Assembly: GCF_001639065.2 (NCBI RefSeq)
Contig: NZ_LQXO02000005.1
Span: 124,001 to 188,000 of the forward strand
Direction of reading: 5' to 3'
DNA: 64,000 nucleotides
From: Vibrio barjaei
GTDB taxonomy: Bacteria; Pseudomonadota; Gammaproteobacteria; Enterobacterales; Vibrionaceae
Made by a program: the position numbers and the translations under genes. Positions 8,007 through 17,007 of this stretch are shown piece by piece (position 1 is the first letter of the stretch; every line of letters begins with the position of its first letter). Below the pieces are notes generated by a model, which had not been told where the DNA came from, did not search any database, and saw only the letters and a program-made list of their open reading frames with translations.

Positions 8007-8432
8007 CTACGGCTCAACCACAACGTACTTACCATTGCCCACCGCAAGAAACCAATTTCCTCTCGAAACAAAGTACTGTTGTCCTCTTTTATTCACTGTC
8101 GTCGCCCCCTCAGGGAGCTTTTTCACCATTTGTCCTAGTCGGTAACGCCTTTTTGGTAGCTTCTCTACGATAATGTATTTGTGCTTCTCTTTTTTGTAGT
8201 AGTGACCATCAATCAACGCATAGGTAACGCCTGCGATGGCTAGCATAACGGCGGAGTCTGGCAATCTATGAGGCTCATAGTGGTGTACAATGTGAACTTC
8301 TTTCTTATGATGTTTGTGCTTTTTCCACGGTTTGTCGAAGTGTTTGTGCCAAGGGTCAGCAAAGGTAGGGGAGGACAATACGCTCAAGAATAAGATGAGT
8401 AATGGCGCTTTTGGGGAGAATTTTTTGTTCAT
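8007..8432 (-). CDS. Secreted His/Lys-rich protein (DUF6515-like)
   Basis: The 141-residue protein has a signal peptide ending near SSPTFA. A strikingly basic His/Lys stretch follows (about 27-56, HKHFDKPWKKHKHHKKEVH). The C-terminal half carries repeated aromatic/Gly units (LPEGATTVNKRGQQYFVSRG, YVVVEP), typical of small periplasmic or outer-membrane proteins of the DUF6515 type. The His cluster could bind metal, but that is inference. It is monocistronic. Confidence 0.6.
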   Translation of the reverse strand: MNKKFSPKAPLLILFLSVLSSPTFADPWHKHFDKPWKKHKHHKKEVHIVHHYEPHRLPDSAVMLAIAGVTYALIDGHYYKKEKHKYIIVEKLPKRRYRLGQMVKKLPEGATTVNKRGQQYFVSRGNWFLAVGNGKYVVVEP

Positions 8433-8558
8433 GAATGACCTAAGAGATGTGTGTTCTCAGGTCATTGTCTATGTATTGACGATTGTCGAGTTAACGGTCT
8501 GTCAGCTGCTGGTAGGTTTTACATGAAGCGACAATAAGTTAACTTACTCAGATAGTTA

Positions 8559-9224
8559 TCATGAATGCGTTAAGTCTGGATGTGATTTATAGTATTGATA
8601 CAACGCATCAATATCAGGGCTACACATTACGGACATAACTTGTTTTAGTGTATCTAGAGGCCAGTTCCACCACTGCATCTCAAGCAATTTATTGATCTGA
8701 TCTTCGCTGAAACGTTTTTTTATCACCGTATTATGACCAACCACTATGGTATACGGCTCTACGTCTTTGGTGATAACCGAACGAGCGCCAATGACCGCGC
8801 CATCGCTGATTTTGACACCAGGCATAATCATCGCTTCACTGCCAATCCACACATCGTTGCCAACGATGGTATCGCCCGCTTTCTGAAAGCCATCTTTGAC
8901 GTCAGCACCGAAGGTTTCTTGTGAGAATGGGAAGGTAGAAATCCAATCAAGTCGATGCCCTTGATTGCCGGCAAGCATAAACGTTACCCCTGACGCAAAA
9001 GAGCAAAACTTACCGATGATCAGTTTATCGATATCGGTATAAGCGCCGCTTTCCCAAAATTCTTTCGTGGGTTTGTCGCCCAATAGGTAGCGAACTGCAA
9101 TATCTTCGAAGCTCTTGCCGTGGTAGAAGCCAGAGTAATAGGAGTAGTCGCCAACCTGAATATTAGGGTTAGTAACCTTGTCTTTGATGACTTCACCTTG
9201 AAGCCAGTTAGGAAATGTATTCAT
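8559..9224 (-). CDS. catB: CatB-type xenobiotic acetyltransferase
   Basis: The product is a left-handed beta-helix (hexapeptide-repeat) acetyltransferase of the type B chloramphenicol/virginiamycin family. It carries the family start MNTFPNWLQGEVI, the catalytic His region AGNQGHRLDWISTFPF, and hexapeptide repeats in TIVGNDVWIGSEAMIMPGV and GAVIGARSVITKDVEPY. I chose the ATG at 9224, giving 221 residues (normal length), rather than an upstream start. Chromosomal copies are common in Vibrio and need not give clinical resistance. The neighbours are unrelated. Confidence 0.88.
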   Translation of the reverse strand: MNTFPNWLQGEVIKDKVTNPNIQVGDYSYYSGFYHGKSFEDIAVRYLLGDKPTKEFWESGAYTDIDKLIIGKFCSFASGVTFMLAGNQGHRLDWISTFPFSQETFGADVKDGFQKAGDTIVGNDVWIGSEAMIMPGVKISDGAVIGARSVITKDVEPYTIVVGHNTVIKKRFSEDQINKLLEMQWWNWPLDTLKQVMSVMCSPDIDALYQYYKSHPDLTHS

Positions 9225-9355
9225 GTCTTTCGTTCTTTTTGGTAATGACTCACAAAATCTAGCACGACCTTTAGCTGCTTCCAATGACCTTCTTGTCGAA
9301 GTTTGTATTGCCCACTAAGTTACTTATAACAGTAGACGCAATGAAAGGTGTAAAT

Positions 9356-10201
9356 ATGAAGGGATTTCATATTAGACAAATGAATTTGGAAGACGTGCAG
9401 TTAGCGGTGGAGTGGGCGGCGAAAGAGGGCTGGAACCCAGGGCTCAATGATGCGCAGCAGTACTTCCTTGCTGATCCATCAGGCTTCTTGATAGGGAGTT
9501 TTGACGGTGAGCCGATAGCGTGTATTTCTGTGATCAAATATGACCACAACTTTGGCTTCTTGGGGTTTTATATCGTTAAACCAGAGTATCGGGGGAAAGG
9601 GTATGGAATACAAATTTGGCGTAAAGGTATGGCTTATTTAGAAGGTTGCAATGTTGCTTTGGATGGCGTCGTAGACCAACAGGACAACTACAAACGATCT
9701 GGATTTGTCTTGTCACACCGTAATATTCGCTATCAAAGCCTGACCGTATCGTCGCCATATAATCAAGAGACCATCAAGCCTTTGCATAGTGTAAGTTTGG
9801 ATTTAGCTCAGCAGTACTTGCTTCCATTTTTCCCGTCGCATCGAGAAGAGTTCTACCAATCATGGCTGTTTCAGCCGAACAGCGTGGCTTTATATGTTGG
9901 TACACCTTCTGATATTAAAGGTATTGGGGTTATTAGGCCGTGCAAAGACGGGTATAAAATAGGACCGTTATTTGCTGACTCAATGAATCTTGCAAACATG
10001 CTCTATACTGGACTTACTTCGAGTGTTGAGCCAGACCAGCCGGTTTTTCTAGATGTACCTGAAACCAATAAATCAGCGCTAGAGTTTGCATCAAATCATC
10101 AAATGACCGCCTGTTTTGAGACGGCGCGCATGTATACCAAGGGCAGTCCTGATATTGCACTTAGTAGAACCTTTGGTGTGACTTCTTTTGAAATTGGTTA
10201 G
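9356..10201 (+). CDS. GNAT-family N-acetyltransferase with second C-terminal domain
   Basis: The start at 9356 is preferred because AAAGGTG precedes it and the protein then begins directly with the GNAT fold (MKGFHIRQMNLEDVQ). Residues 1-135 form a GNAT domain with the acetyl-CoA signature VKPEYRGKGYGIQIW. Residues about 145-281 resemble the Acetyltransf_18-type second domain seen in YitH-like proteins. The acceptor substrate is unknown. At 281 residues it is about twice a single GNAT domain. It diverges from the CatB gene. Confidence 0.8.
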   Translation: MKGFHIRQMNLEDVQLAVEWAAKEGWNPGLNDAQQYFLADPSGFLIGSFDGEPIACISVIKYDHNFGFLGFYIVKPEYRGKGYGIQIWRKGMAYLEGCNVALDGVVDQQDNYKRSGFVLSHRNIRYQSLTVSSPYNQETIKPLHSVSLDLAQQYLLPFFPSHREEFYQSWLFQPNSVALYVGTPSDIKGIGVIRPCKDGYKIGPLFADSMNLANMLYTGLTSSVEPDQPVFLDVPETNKSALEFASNHQMTACFETARMYTKGSPDIALSRTFGVTSFEIG

Positions 10202-10218
10202 CTGCCAGAAAGCTCATG

Positions 10219-11595
10219 TTAAGCGGTGGGTCGTGGTTCGCTGTCAGTCAGATTGTTGACCCATCGATGGCTGAATACACGCCAAGTAGCCGGGAAAGCT
10301 TTGACGATCTCTTCTGATGTCATCATTAATAATACCACTGGAAACGACCAGTCAAAGAACATCGCCCCTAAGGCGGTGAGTGGAACTGCCCACACCCACT
10401 GGCAAACAAAGTCCATATTCATGCAAAATTTGTTGTCTCCGCCGCTACGCAAAATCCCCACAATCAAGGTGATGTTGATGCTGCGCATCAAGATACTCAA
10501 CGCGACAATTGGGAAGCTTAGTGTCATCAAGTCGATAACGTCTAACGATAGCGCTCCATAGAGTTGCAATATGGCAGTTTGCATTATCAGTAATAGTGCG
10601 CCGAGCAGAGCGCCAAGTAGAACGGCGGATTTGAATGCCCAGCGTGCGTAAATGGTGCTGAGTCCAAACTGATTCGCACCCAAACTGTTGCCAATCATAA
10701 TACCGACAGCGCTAGATAAACCATGGGCCACAGAGAGTCCAATAGACTCTAGCGGTGTAATCACAGCCATAGTCGCCAGTTCGGTTTCGCCCATGCGGCC
10801 AAGAATCAAGTGGAAGGTAAAGATCCCCGCGCACCAAATAAAGGTTCCAACAACAATAGGGTAGGTAATCGTGAAAAACTTACGAACCAATGATGGTTTA
10901 AAAGCATTGGATATATGTTCAAGGCGGAGTGCGAGCGCTGGGTATCGATAATAGATAAGAGCGATGACGGCAATAAGACGAAGACTACGTGCGATTACAC
11001 TGCCGATGCCTGCGCCAAGTAAACCAAGTTCTGGGGCACCAAAGTGGCCGAAGATGAGTACGTAGTTCAACGTAACGTTCAGGCCAATCTCCATGATGGA
11101 CAGATAAAGATTGATTTGCGTTTGCCCAATTGAGCGCAGTGCCGTATCTGCAGCAATGGTTAATCCTGAGAGCAGTGTCGCGATGCCCAGCAGTTGTACA
11201 TATTGGCTAGAGAGTGCAAGTACTTCGCGACTTGGATTAAATAGTTGAGGCAGTAATTGCGGCGTAAAAAAGCAGATAGCAAAGCAGAGAAAGGCAAATA
11301 CTTGGGTCACAATAGTGCCTAATGCAAGGTTGTTCTTTAGGCCATGCTCATCTTGTGCGCCCCAATATTGAGCAAGTAAAATCCCCATTCCGGAGCTTAA
11401 TCCCCAGATAAAAACGATAGAAACCCAAAATACCCTCGCACCAATACCTGCAGCCGCGACTTCCTGCGTGCCCAATTGACTGATCATTAAACTATCAACA
11501 AACCCCAAACTGCTCATCAGTAAGCTTTGCAAAGCGATAGGCACGCCGAGCATCAAAACACGTTTGACAAATTCACTAAAGGTTTGTTGTTGCAT
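10219..11595 (-). CDS. MATE-family multidrug/sodium antiporter
   Basis: This 458-residue inner-membrane protein has about 12 hydrophobic helices in two repeated halves. Each half has MATE hallmarks (GVPIALQSLLMSSLGFVDSLMIS, QYWGAQDE, YPIVVGTFIWCAG, ATMAVITPLESIGLS). MATE proteins export cationic drugs or toxic metabolites in exchange for Na+ or H+. Substrate specificity cannot be read from sequence. It ends 18 bp from the convergent GNAT gene and is transcribed alone. Confidence 0.88.
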   Translation of the reverse strand: MQQQTFSEFVKRVLMLGVPIALQSLLMSSLGFVDSLMISQLGTQEVAAAGIGARVFWVSIVFIWGLSSGMGILLAQYWGAQDEHGLKNNLALGTIVTQVFAFLCFAICFFTPQLLPQLFNPSREVLALSSQYVQLLGIATLLSGLTIAADTALRSIGQTQINLYLSIMEIGLNVTLNYVLIFGHFGAPELGLLGAGIGSVIARSLRLIAVIALIYYRYPALALRLEHISNAFKPSLVRKFFTITYPIVVGTFIWCAGIFTFHLILGRMGETELATMAVITPLESIGLSVAHGLSSAVGIMIGNSLGANQFGLSTIYARWAFKSAVLLGALLGALLLIMQTAILQLYGALSLDVIDLMTLSFPIVALSILMRSINITLIVGILRSGGDNKFCMNMDFVCQWVWAVPLTALGAMFFDWSFPVVLLMMTSEEIVKAFPATWRVFSHRWVNNLTDSEPRPTA

Positions 11596-11805
11596 CGCTT
11601 TCTCCCTGCTGTCTGTCTTATTAAATTAATAAGAATCAACATGATATGCAATCAGTTACCTTAGATGAGATGTCGAGTTAGTCGCAATTTTTCCTATATG
11701 AAAGCGTAAACCAAGGAGGCTTTTTCTAGCTTGAGGCTAAAGAACAAAGACAGGTGATAAATATTGCGAGAGATATCGCTAACTTGGTGAAATTCTACCT
11801 ATGAT

Positions 11806-11826
11806 TGCACCAATATGCAGCGCACC
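11806..11826 (+). promoter_or_regulatory. Possible NtrC-like enhancer half sites
   Basis: TGCACC at 11806-11811 and GCACC at 11822-11826 flank an AATATGCA segment. They resemble NtrC half sites (TGCACC) but do not form a clean inverted pair. They lie about 110 bp upstream of a sigma-54-like element, a suitable distance for an enhancer. Low confidence. Confidence 0.25.
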
Positions 11827-11917
11827 AGAATGAGTATTAAGCTTCAATCTGGAGATAGTTTAGATAAAAGCTTTAATATTCAGTTGTTTGAGGTTATGTA
11901 ATTATTCTTATCATATC

Positions 11918-11933
11918 TGGCATTCTTCTTGAA
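11918..11933 (+). promoter_or_regulatory. Candidate sigma-54 promoter upstream of urtA
   Basis: TGGCAT-N5-TTGA has the correct -24/-12 spacing. It matches the sigma-54 consensus except that the -12 GC is GA. It lies 46 bp before the urtA start. Nitrogen control of urea transport is well known in other bacteria, so this is plausible. The -12 mismatch keeps confidence low. Confidence 0.4.
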
Positions 11934-11978
11934 ATATGAAAGTTAGACATAACTATTCATAATAAGGAGATATCCAAC

Positions 11979-13268
11979 ATGAACATGACGTTCAAACTTA
12001 AACTTGCTGCAGTGAGTGCTTCAATGGCTCTTGTATCGGGTATGGCAGTGGCTGAGGAAGAAACGATTAAAGTCGGAGTATTGCACTCATTATCCGGCAC
12101 CATGGCCATCAGTGAAACCACGCTAAAAGATACCATCTTAATGCTGGTGGAAGAGCAAAACAAAAAGGGCGGTTTACTCGGGAAACAGCTAGAAGCTGTG
12201 GTTGTCGATCCTGCTTCCAACTGGCCATTGTTTGCGGAGAAAGCCCGCGAATTAGTGGAAAAAGAAAAAGTGGATGTGGTGTTTGGTGGGTGGACATCGG
12301 TATCTCGTAAATCGATGTTGCCCGTGTTTGAAGAGTTAAACAGCATCTTATTTTATCCAGTGCAGTACGAAGGCGAAGAGTCTTCGAAGAATGTGTTCTA
12401 CACTGGCGCCGCGCCAAATCAGCAAGCCGTTCCAGCAGTTGACTACCTGATGACCGAACTAGACGTCGAGCGCTGGGTGCTGGCAGGGACGGACTATGTT
12501 TATCCACGTACGACGAACAAGATCCTAGAGGCTTACCTAAAAGACAAAGGTGTCAGTGAGAAAGATATCATGATCAGCTACACGCCATTTGGTCATTCTG
12601 ATTGGCAGTCTATTGTTTCAGATATTAAGAAATTTGGCTCTGAGGGTAAAAAAACGGCGGTGGTTTCTACGATCAATGGCGATGCGAATGTCCCCTTTTA
12701 TAAAGAGTTAGGCGCGCAAGGTGTCTCTTCGGAAGATATTCCCGTTGTCGCATTCTCCGTGGGTGAAGAAGAGCTCTCTGGGATGGATACGTCGGCGTTA
12801 GTCGGACATCTGGCAGCCTGGAACTACTTTATGAGTGTCGATACGCAGGCAAACGAAGAATTTGTAGAAACTTGGCAGAAGTTTATCGCGAGTGACAAAC
12901 GAGTGACGAATGATCCGATGGAAGCACACTACATTGGTTTCAACATGTGGACTCAAGCGGTCACCAATGCGGGTACTACTGATGCAGAACAAGTTCAAGA
13001 TGCGCTAATTGGTGTTTCGGTGCCGAATCTCTCCGGGGGCTACTCGACTATGCTACCTAATCACCACATTACCAAACCCGTGTTGATCGGTGAGATTCAA
13101 GACGATGGGCAGTTTGATATCGTTTGGGAAACTACGGGCTTAGTGGCTGGTGATGCTTGGTCAAACTTCTTGCCAGAATCTGCAAAGCTCTACTCTAGCT
13201 GGTCTAAACCATTTTCTTGTGGTGCGTTTAACGTCGAAACTGGTAAGTGCTCAGGAAGCACAAACTAG
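11979..13268 (+). CDS. urtA: Urea ABC transporter, substrate-binding protein
   Basis: This periplasmic protein captures urea for the UrtBCDE transporter. The 429-residue product has a signal peptide (cleavage near GMAVA-EE) and the Leu/Ile/Val-binding-protein fold in its urea-type version: KVGVLHSLSGTMAISE, GGWTSVSRKSMLPVFE and LFYPVQYEG. It is the first gene of the urt-ure unit, with an AAGGAGA ribosome-binding site. A hairpin after it (13283-13312) may limit downstream transcription so that the binding protein is in excess. Confidence 0.97.
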   Translation: MNMTFKLKLAAVSASMALVSGMAVAEEETIKVGVLHSLSGTMAISETTLKDTILMLVEEQNKKGGLLGKQLEAVVVDPASNWPLFAEKARELVEKEKVDVVFGGWTSVSRKSMLPVFEELNSILFYPVQYEGEESSKNVFYTGAAPNQQAVPAVDYLMTELDVERWVLAGTDYVYPRTTNKILEAYLKDKGVSEKDIMISYTPFGHSDWQSIVSDIKKFGSEGKKTAVVSTINGDANVPFYKELGAQGVSSEDIPVVAFSVGEEELSGMDTSALVGHLAAWNYFMSVDTQANEEFVETWQKFIASDKRVTNDPMEAHYIGFNMWTQAVTNAGTTDAEQVQDALIGVSVPNLSGGYSTMLPNHHITKPVLIGEIQDDGQFDIVWETTGLVAGDAWSNFLPESAKLYSSWSKPFSCGAFNVETGKCSGSTN

Positions 13269-13282
13269 TTGCTAGACGGTAC

Positions 13283-13320
13283 GGTGCTTTTACGGTTTCT
13301 CGTGAAAGCACCTTTTAGAT
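13283..13320 (+). terminator. Partial terminator/attenuating hairpin between urtA and urtB
   Basis: An 11-bp stem with one G-U pair (13283-13293 with 13302-13312) and 8-nt loop is followed by TTTTAGATTTT. It sits between two genes that must be co-expressed, so read-through is expected. It probably reduces downstream expression or protects the urtA message. Confidence 0.6.
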
Positions 13321-13369
13321 TTTGTCCTCAATGTATTTCAAGTAGAGGGCAACGCAAAGGACGCATTTC

Positions 13370-14995
13370 ATGAAAAACATAACTCAATTATTGAAAGTGG
13401 TCGTGTTCTTAATTTTGAGTACGAATGTCGCGTTGGCAAACGTAAGTGACCGAGAGTCTTTCTCCAAAGCGCTCATAGGGAAAAGCACCCCTCAAAAACA
13501 AGCGGCAATGTCATGGCTCGTGGACAACGAGCCCAACGATGTAGCCAAATCCGTGTTAACCGCTTGGCTGCAAGGCAATCTGTATTATTACAATGACAAG
13601 TCGAGTGACCAATACCAACACTTATTTCTATCAAGCAATATCCGCAATGCGGCTCAAGTAGTCAGTACCTGGAGTGATACAGCGCTTGCTGTAGAGTCTT
13701 CTCGTCAGTTCAAAAAAGTTCGAGTGAACAACAAGCTACGGAGCTTAATTCGTCTAGAAATTGCCTCGCTCGGATTGGATCATGCTGATACGACGATTCG
13801 CTTAAATGCAGTAACGGCATTAGTTGGGCAAACTGACGATGCAGTTATCTCCCGACTTAAACAAAGAGCCAGTATTGAGACGGAGCGAGAAATAGCGAAC
13901 CTGCTGCGGCTCGCAGTATCCATTGATGATGCTCTAACAGGTAGCACCCCTGAGCAGCGTATTGCCGCCATTGATGTTCTGTCTGAATACAAGCAATCGG
14001 TGGTGTTATCAACGCTTAATCAAGTGTTGAAAACGGAAACTGATGAACTAGTGCTTGCTGCAGCAGAGCGGGCGCTCGACCGTTATCAACAGAGTCAAAA
14101 ACTCTACTCAGGGGTTGAAACGGTATTTTTCGGGCTCAGTTTAGGCTCTGTTTTGGTACTTGCTGGAATTGGGTTAGCTATCACCTTTGGTGTGATGGGT
14201 GTGATTAATATGGCGCACGGTGAGTTGATTATGATCGGAGCTTACACCACCTATGTCATGCAGCAGTTGATGCCAAACCAAATTGGTTTAGCGCTGATTC
14301 TCTCTATCCCTATGGCGTTTATTGTCTCTGGATTAGTAGGTATTGCCATTGAGCGAAGCGTCATTCGTCATCTTTACGGTAGACCATTAGAAACCTTGCT
14401 AGCGACTTTCGGGATCAGTTTGATCCTGCAGCAAGCTGTGCGCTCCATCTTCTCTCCACTTAATCGCTCGGTGAGCACACCTGATTGGATGTCAGGTGCG
14501 CTGCAAGTCAATCCAATGCTGTCGCTTACCTATAACCGCCTTTACATCATTTTGTTCTGCATCATGGTGTTTATCGGTTTGGTGATGGTGCTAAAGAAAA
14601 CCCCATTGGGTCTGCAGGTTCGGGCCGTATCACAAAATAGAGCTATGGCGAGAGCAATGGGTATTCGCTCTGAGAGAGTGGATGCGTTGACGTTTGGGCT
14701 AGGGTCTGGCGTGGCCGGAGTAGCTGGGGTTGCGTTATCCCAGCTTACCAATGTTGGTCCGAATATGGGGCAGGCCTACATCATAGACTCGTTTATGGTG
14801 GTGGTGTTTGGTGGTGTCGGCAACTTGTGGGGAACACTCGTTGCTGGGTTAAGCCTAGGCCTATTCAACAAAATCCTTGAACCTTGGGCTGGGGCGGTAT
14901 TGGCCAAAATCTTGGTACTGGTATTCATCATTTTGTTCATTCAAAAACGTCCACGTGGTTTATTTCCACAGCGCGGGCGAGCGGCTGAAGGTTAA
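13370..14995 (+). CDS. urtB: Urea ABC transporter permease UrtB with N-terminal HEAT-like domain
   Basis: An inner-membrane LivH-type permease. The transmembrane permease begins near residue 250 (VFFGLSLGSVLVLAGIG) and contains the branched-chain/urea permease motif FGVMGVINMAHGELIMIGAY. A signal-like N-terminus and about 220 residues of helical repeats (ALIGKSTPQKQAAMSWLV, RLNAVTALVG, AAERALDRY) precede it, probably in the periplasm. Such extensions are known in UrtB proteins. Total length is 541 residues, and urtC follows 14 bp later. Confidence 0.95.
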   Translation: MKNITQLLKVVVFLILSTNVALANVSDRESFSKALIGKSTPQKQAAMSWLVDNEPNDVAKSVLTAWLQGNLYYYNDKSSDQYQHLFLSSNIRNAAQVVSTWSDTALAVESSRQFKKVRVNNKLRSLIRLEIASLGLDHADTTIRLNAVTALVGQTDDAVISRLKQRASIETEREIANLLRLAVSIDDALTGSTPEQRIAAIDVLSEYKQSVVLSTLNQVLKTETDELVLAAAERALDRYQQSQKLYSGVETVFFGLSLGSVLVLAGIGLAITFGVMGVINMAHGELIMIGAYTTYVMQQLMPNQIGLALILSIPMAFIVSGLVGIAIERSVIRHLYGRPLETLLATFGISLILQQAVRSIFSPLNRSVSTPDWMSGALQVNPMLSLTYNRLYIILFCIMVFIGLVMVLKKTPLGLQVRAVSQNRAMARAMGIRSERVDALTFGLGSGVAGVAGVALSQLTNVGPNMGQAYIIDSFMVVVFGGVGNLWGTLVAGLSLGLFNKILEPWAGAVLAKILVLVFIILFIQKRPRGLFPQRGRAAEG

Positions 14996-15009
14996 GGATA
15001 ACTGACACT

Positions 15010-16158
15010 ATGCAATCTAAATCTTTTGTTCTATCGGCATTAAGGGGGGATAAGGGTGGTCAGCTTACCATTCTTGCTCTTCTAGCTGCTGTTGTTGTCG
15101 TGCCACTGGCAAACACTTTGTTGCCGGTAGGTCACCCACTTCATGTTGAAACCTTTACCATTTCACTTATGGGCAAGTATCTAAGTTACGCCATGTTGGC
15201 GCTCGCTGTGGACTTAGTATGGGGTTATCTAGGGATCTTGAGTCTTGGACACGGGGCGTTTTTTGCTCTTGGCGGTTATGCCATGGGTATGTATTTGATG
15301 CGTCAAATTGGTGACCGGGGAGTCTATGGCAATCCTATTTTGCCGGACTTTATGGTGTTTCTAGACTGGCAAGCCCTACCTTGGTTTTGGCAGGGCTTTG
15401 ACCAATTCTGGTTTGCTTGTTTGATGGTGGTGTTGGTTCCTGGTGTCTTGGCTTACGTGTTTGGATATCTCGCTTTCCGCTCTCGTGTGTCGGGCGTGTA
15501 TTTATCCATTATGACCCAGGCTTTGACCTACGCATTAATGTTGGCTTTTTTCCGCAATGAGATGGGGTTTGGTGGCAACAATGGTCTCACTGACTTTAAA
15601 GACATCTTAGGCTTCAGCTTACAGCAGGACGCCACCAAAATAGCGCTATTTATGATTACTGGCATCGCTTTGGTTGTGAGTTATATGGTCTGTCGAACCG
15701 TGATAAGCAGCCGATTAGGACGTGTTTCGATGGCGATTCGTGATACTGAGTCAAGAACCCGATTTATGGGCTATGACGTCGATGGTATCAAGCTTTGGAT
15801 CTTTGTGTTATCGGCAGTCATAGCAGGTGTTGCGGGCGCTTTATATGTCCCACAGGTGGGCATCATTAACCCTGGTGAGTTTGCGCCTCTCAACTCCATT
15901 GAAGTAGTTGTCTGGGTTGCCCTTGGCGGTCGCGCTACCTTGTTCGGTGCCATTGTAGGGGCATTGGTGATCAACTACGCAAAAAGTTGGTTTACGGTTG
16001 AGTTTCCAGAAGTGTGGTTGTTTGCCTTAGGTGGGTTGTTTGTCCTCTCAACGATGTATTTCCCTAAGGGTTTAATTGGCTTCTTATCCGACAAAATCCG
16101 ACAAATCCGTAAAAAGGCATCTAACCCGAAAACTAAGGCAGAGGAGGTGACAGTATGA
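15010..16158 (+). CDS. urtC: Urea ABC transporter permease
   Basis: A LivM-type inner-membrane permease of 382 residues that pairs with UrtB. It has about nine to ten hydrophobic helices and the family segments LSLGHGAFFALGGYAMGMY and FMGYDVDGIKLWIFVLSA. A charged C-terminal tail (KIRQIRKKASNPKTKAEE) is cytoplasmic. Its stop codon overlaps the urtD start as ATGA (16155-16158), indicating coupled translation. Confidence 0.96.
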   Translation: MQSKSFVLSALRGDKGGQLTILALLAAVVVVPLANTLLPVGHPLHVETFTISLMGKYLSYAMLALAVDLVWGYLGILSLGHGAFFALGGYAMGMYLMRQIGDRGVYGNPILPDFMVFLDWQALPWFWQGFDQFWFACLMVVLVPGVLAYVFGYLAFRSRVSGVYLSIMTQALTYALMLAFFRNEMGFGGNNGLTDFKDILGFSLQQDATKIALFMITGIALVVSYMVCRTVISSRLGRVSMAIRDTESRTRFMGYDVDGIKLWIFVLSAVIAGVAGALYVPQVGIINPGEFAPLNSIEVVVWVALGGRATLFGAIVGALVINYAKSWFTVEFPEVWLFALGGLFVLSTMYFPKGLIGFLSDKIRQIRKKASNPKTKAEEVTV

Positions 16159-17006
16159 CGACACTGCATCGAGCCCAACAGCTGAAAAGTTCGGTTCAAG
16201 AGTTGACTCGTCGAGACGAAGTTTTCTCTTTTTTAAAACCGGATCAGCATCCCCTAATTGACACACGCCATAACGTTCTCTTGTACGTGGAAGGGGTCAA
16301 CAAAAGCTTTGACGGATTTAAGGCCATCAATGATCTCAACCTATATATCAAAGAGGGGGAGTTACGCTGCATCATTGGTCCTAATGGTGCGGGAAAAACC
16401 ACCATGATGGACATCATTACGGGCAAAACGAAGCCAGACACAGGGCAAGTCTGGTTAGGCTCTAATATTAACCTGTTAAAAATGAACGAGTCTGAAATTG
16501 CGAATGCAGGCGTTGGTAGAAAGTTCCAAAAACCGACCGTTATTGAATGTCTAACCGTTTGGCAGAACTTAGAGTTGGCTATGTCCGGCGTTCGCGGGGT
16601 TTGGGGGACGTTTGTTGCCAAACTGTCTGGCGAACAAAAGGACAAGCTAGAGTCAGTATTGACGCTGATTCATCTGCAAGATCATGCCACATTAACGGCT
16701 GGCAACTTATCTCATGGACAAAAGCAATGGTTAGAGATTGGCATGTTGCTGATGCAAAACCCTAAGTTGCTGCTGGTGGATGAGCCGGTGGCAGGAATGA
16801 CCCATCAAGAAATGGATCGCACCTCAGAGCTATTGAACTCGCTGGCGGGCAAACACTCGGTGGTGGTGGTCGAACATGATATGGATTTTGTTCGCTCTAT
16901 TGCCAGTCACGTAACCGTGCTCCATCAAGGACATGTCTTAGCGGAAGGAACCATGGATCAAGTGCAATCTCATCCAGAAGTAAAACAAGTGTATTTAGGG
17001 GAATAA
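16155..17006 (+). CDS. urtD: Urea ABC transporter ATPase
   Basis: A LivG-type ATP-binding subunit of 283 residues. It has Walker A GPNGAGKTT, signature LSHGQKQWLEIG, Walker B LLLVDEPVAGM and the H-loop VVEHD. The ABC domain is preceded by about 45 extra residues, a common feature of UrtD. It energises UrtBC together with UrtE. Its start overlaps the urtC stop, and urtE begins 1 bp after its end. Confidence 0.96.
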   Translation: MTTLHRAQQLKSSVQELTRRDEVFSFLKPDQHPLIDTRHNVLLYVEGVNKSFDGFKAINDLNLYIKEGELRCIIGPNGAGKTTMMDIITGKTKPDTGQVWLGSNINLLKMNESEIANAGVGRKFQKPTVIECLTVWQNLELAMSGVRGVWGTFVAKLSGEQKDKLESVLTLIHLQDHATLTAGNLSHGQKQWLEIGMLLMQNPKLLLVDEPVAGMTHQEMDRTSELLNSLAGKHSVVVVEHDMDFVRSIASHVTVLHQGHVLAEGTMDQVQSHPEVKQVYLGE

Positions 17007-17007
17007 T

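Noticed and set aside
12109-12507. Minus-strand ORFs inside urtA
   Set aside because: They are reading-frame shadows of a clearly coding gene.
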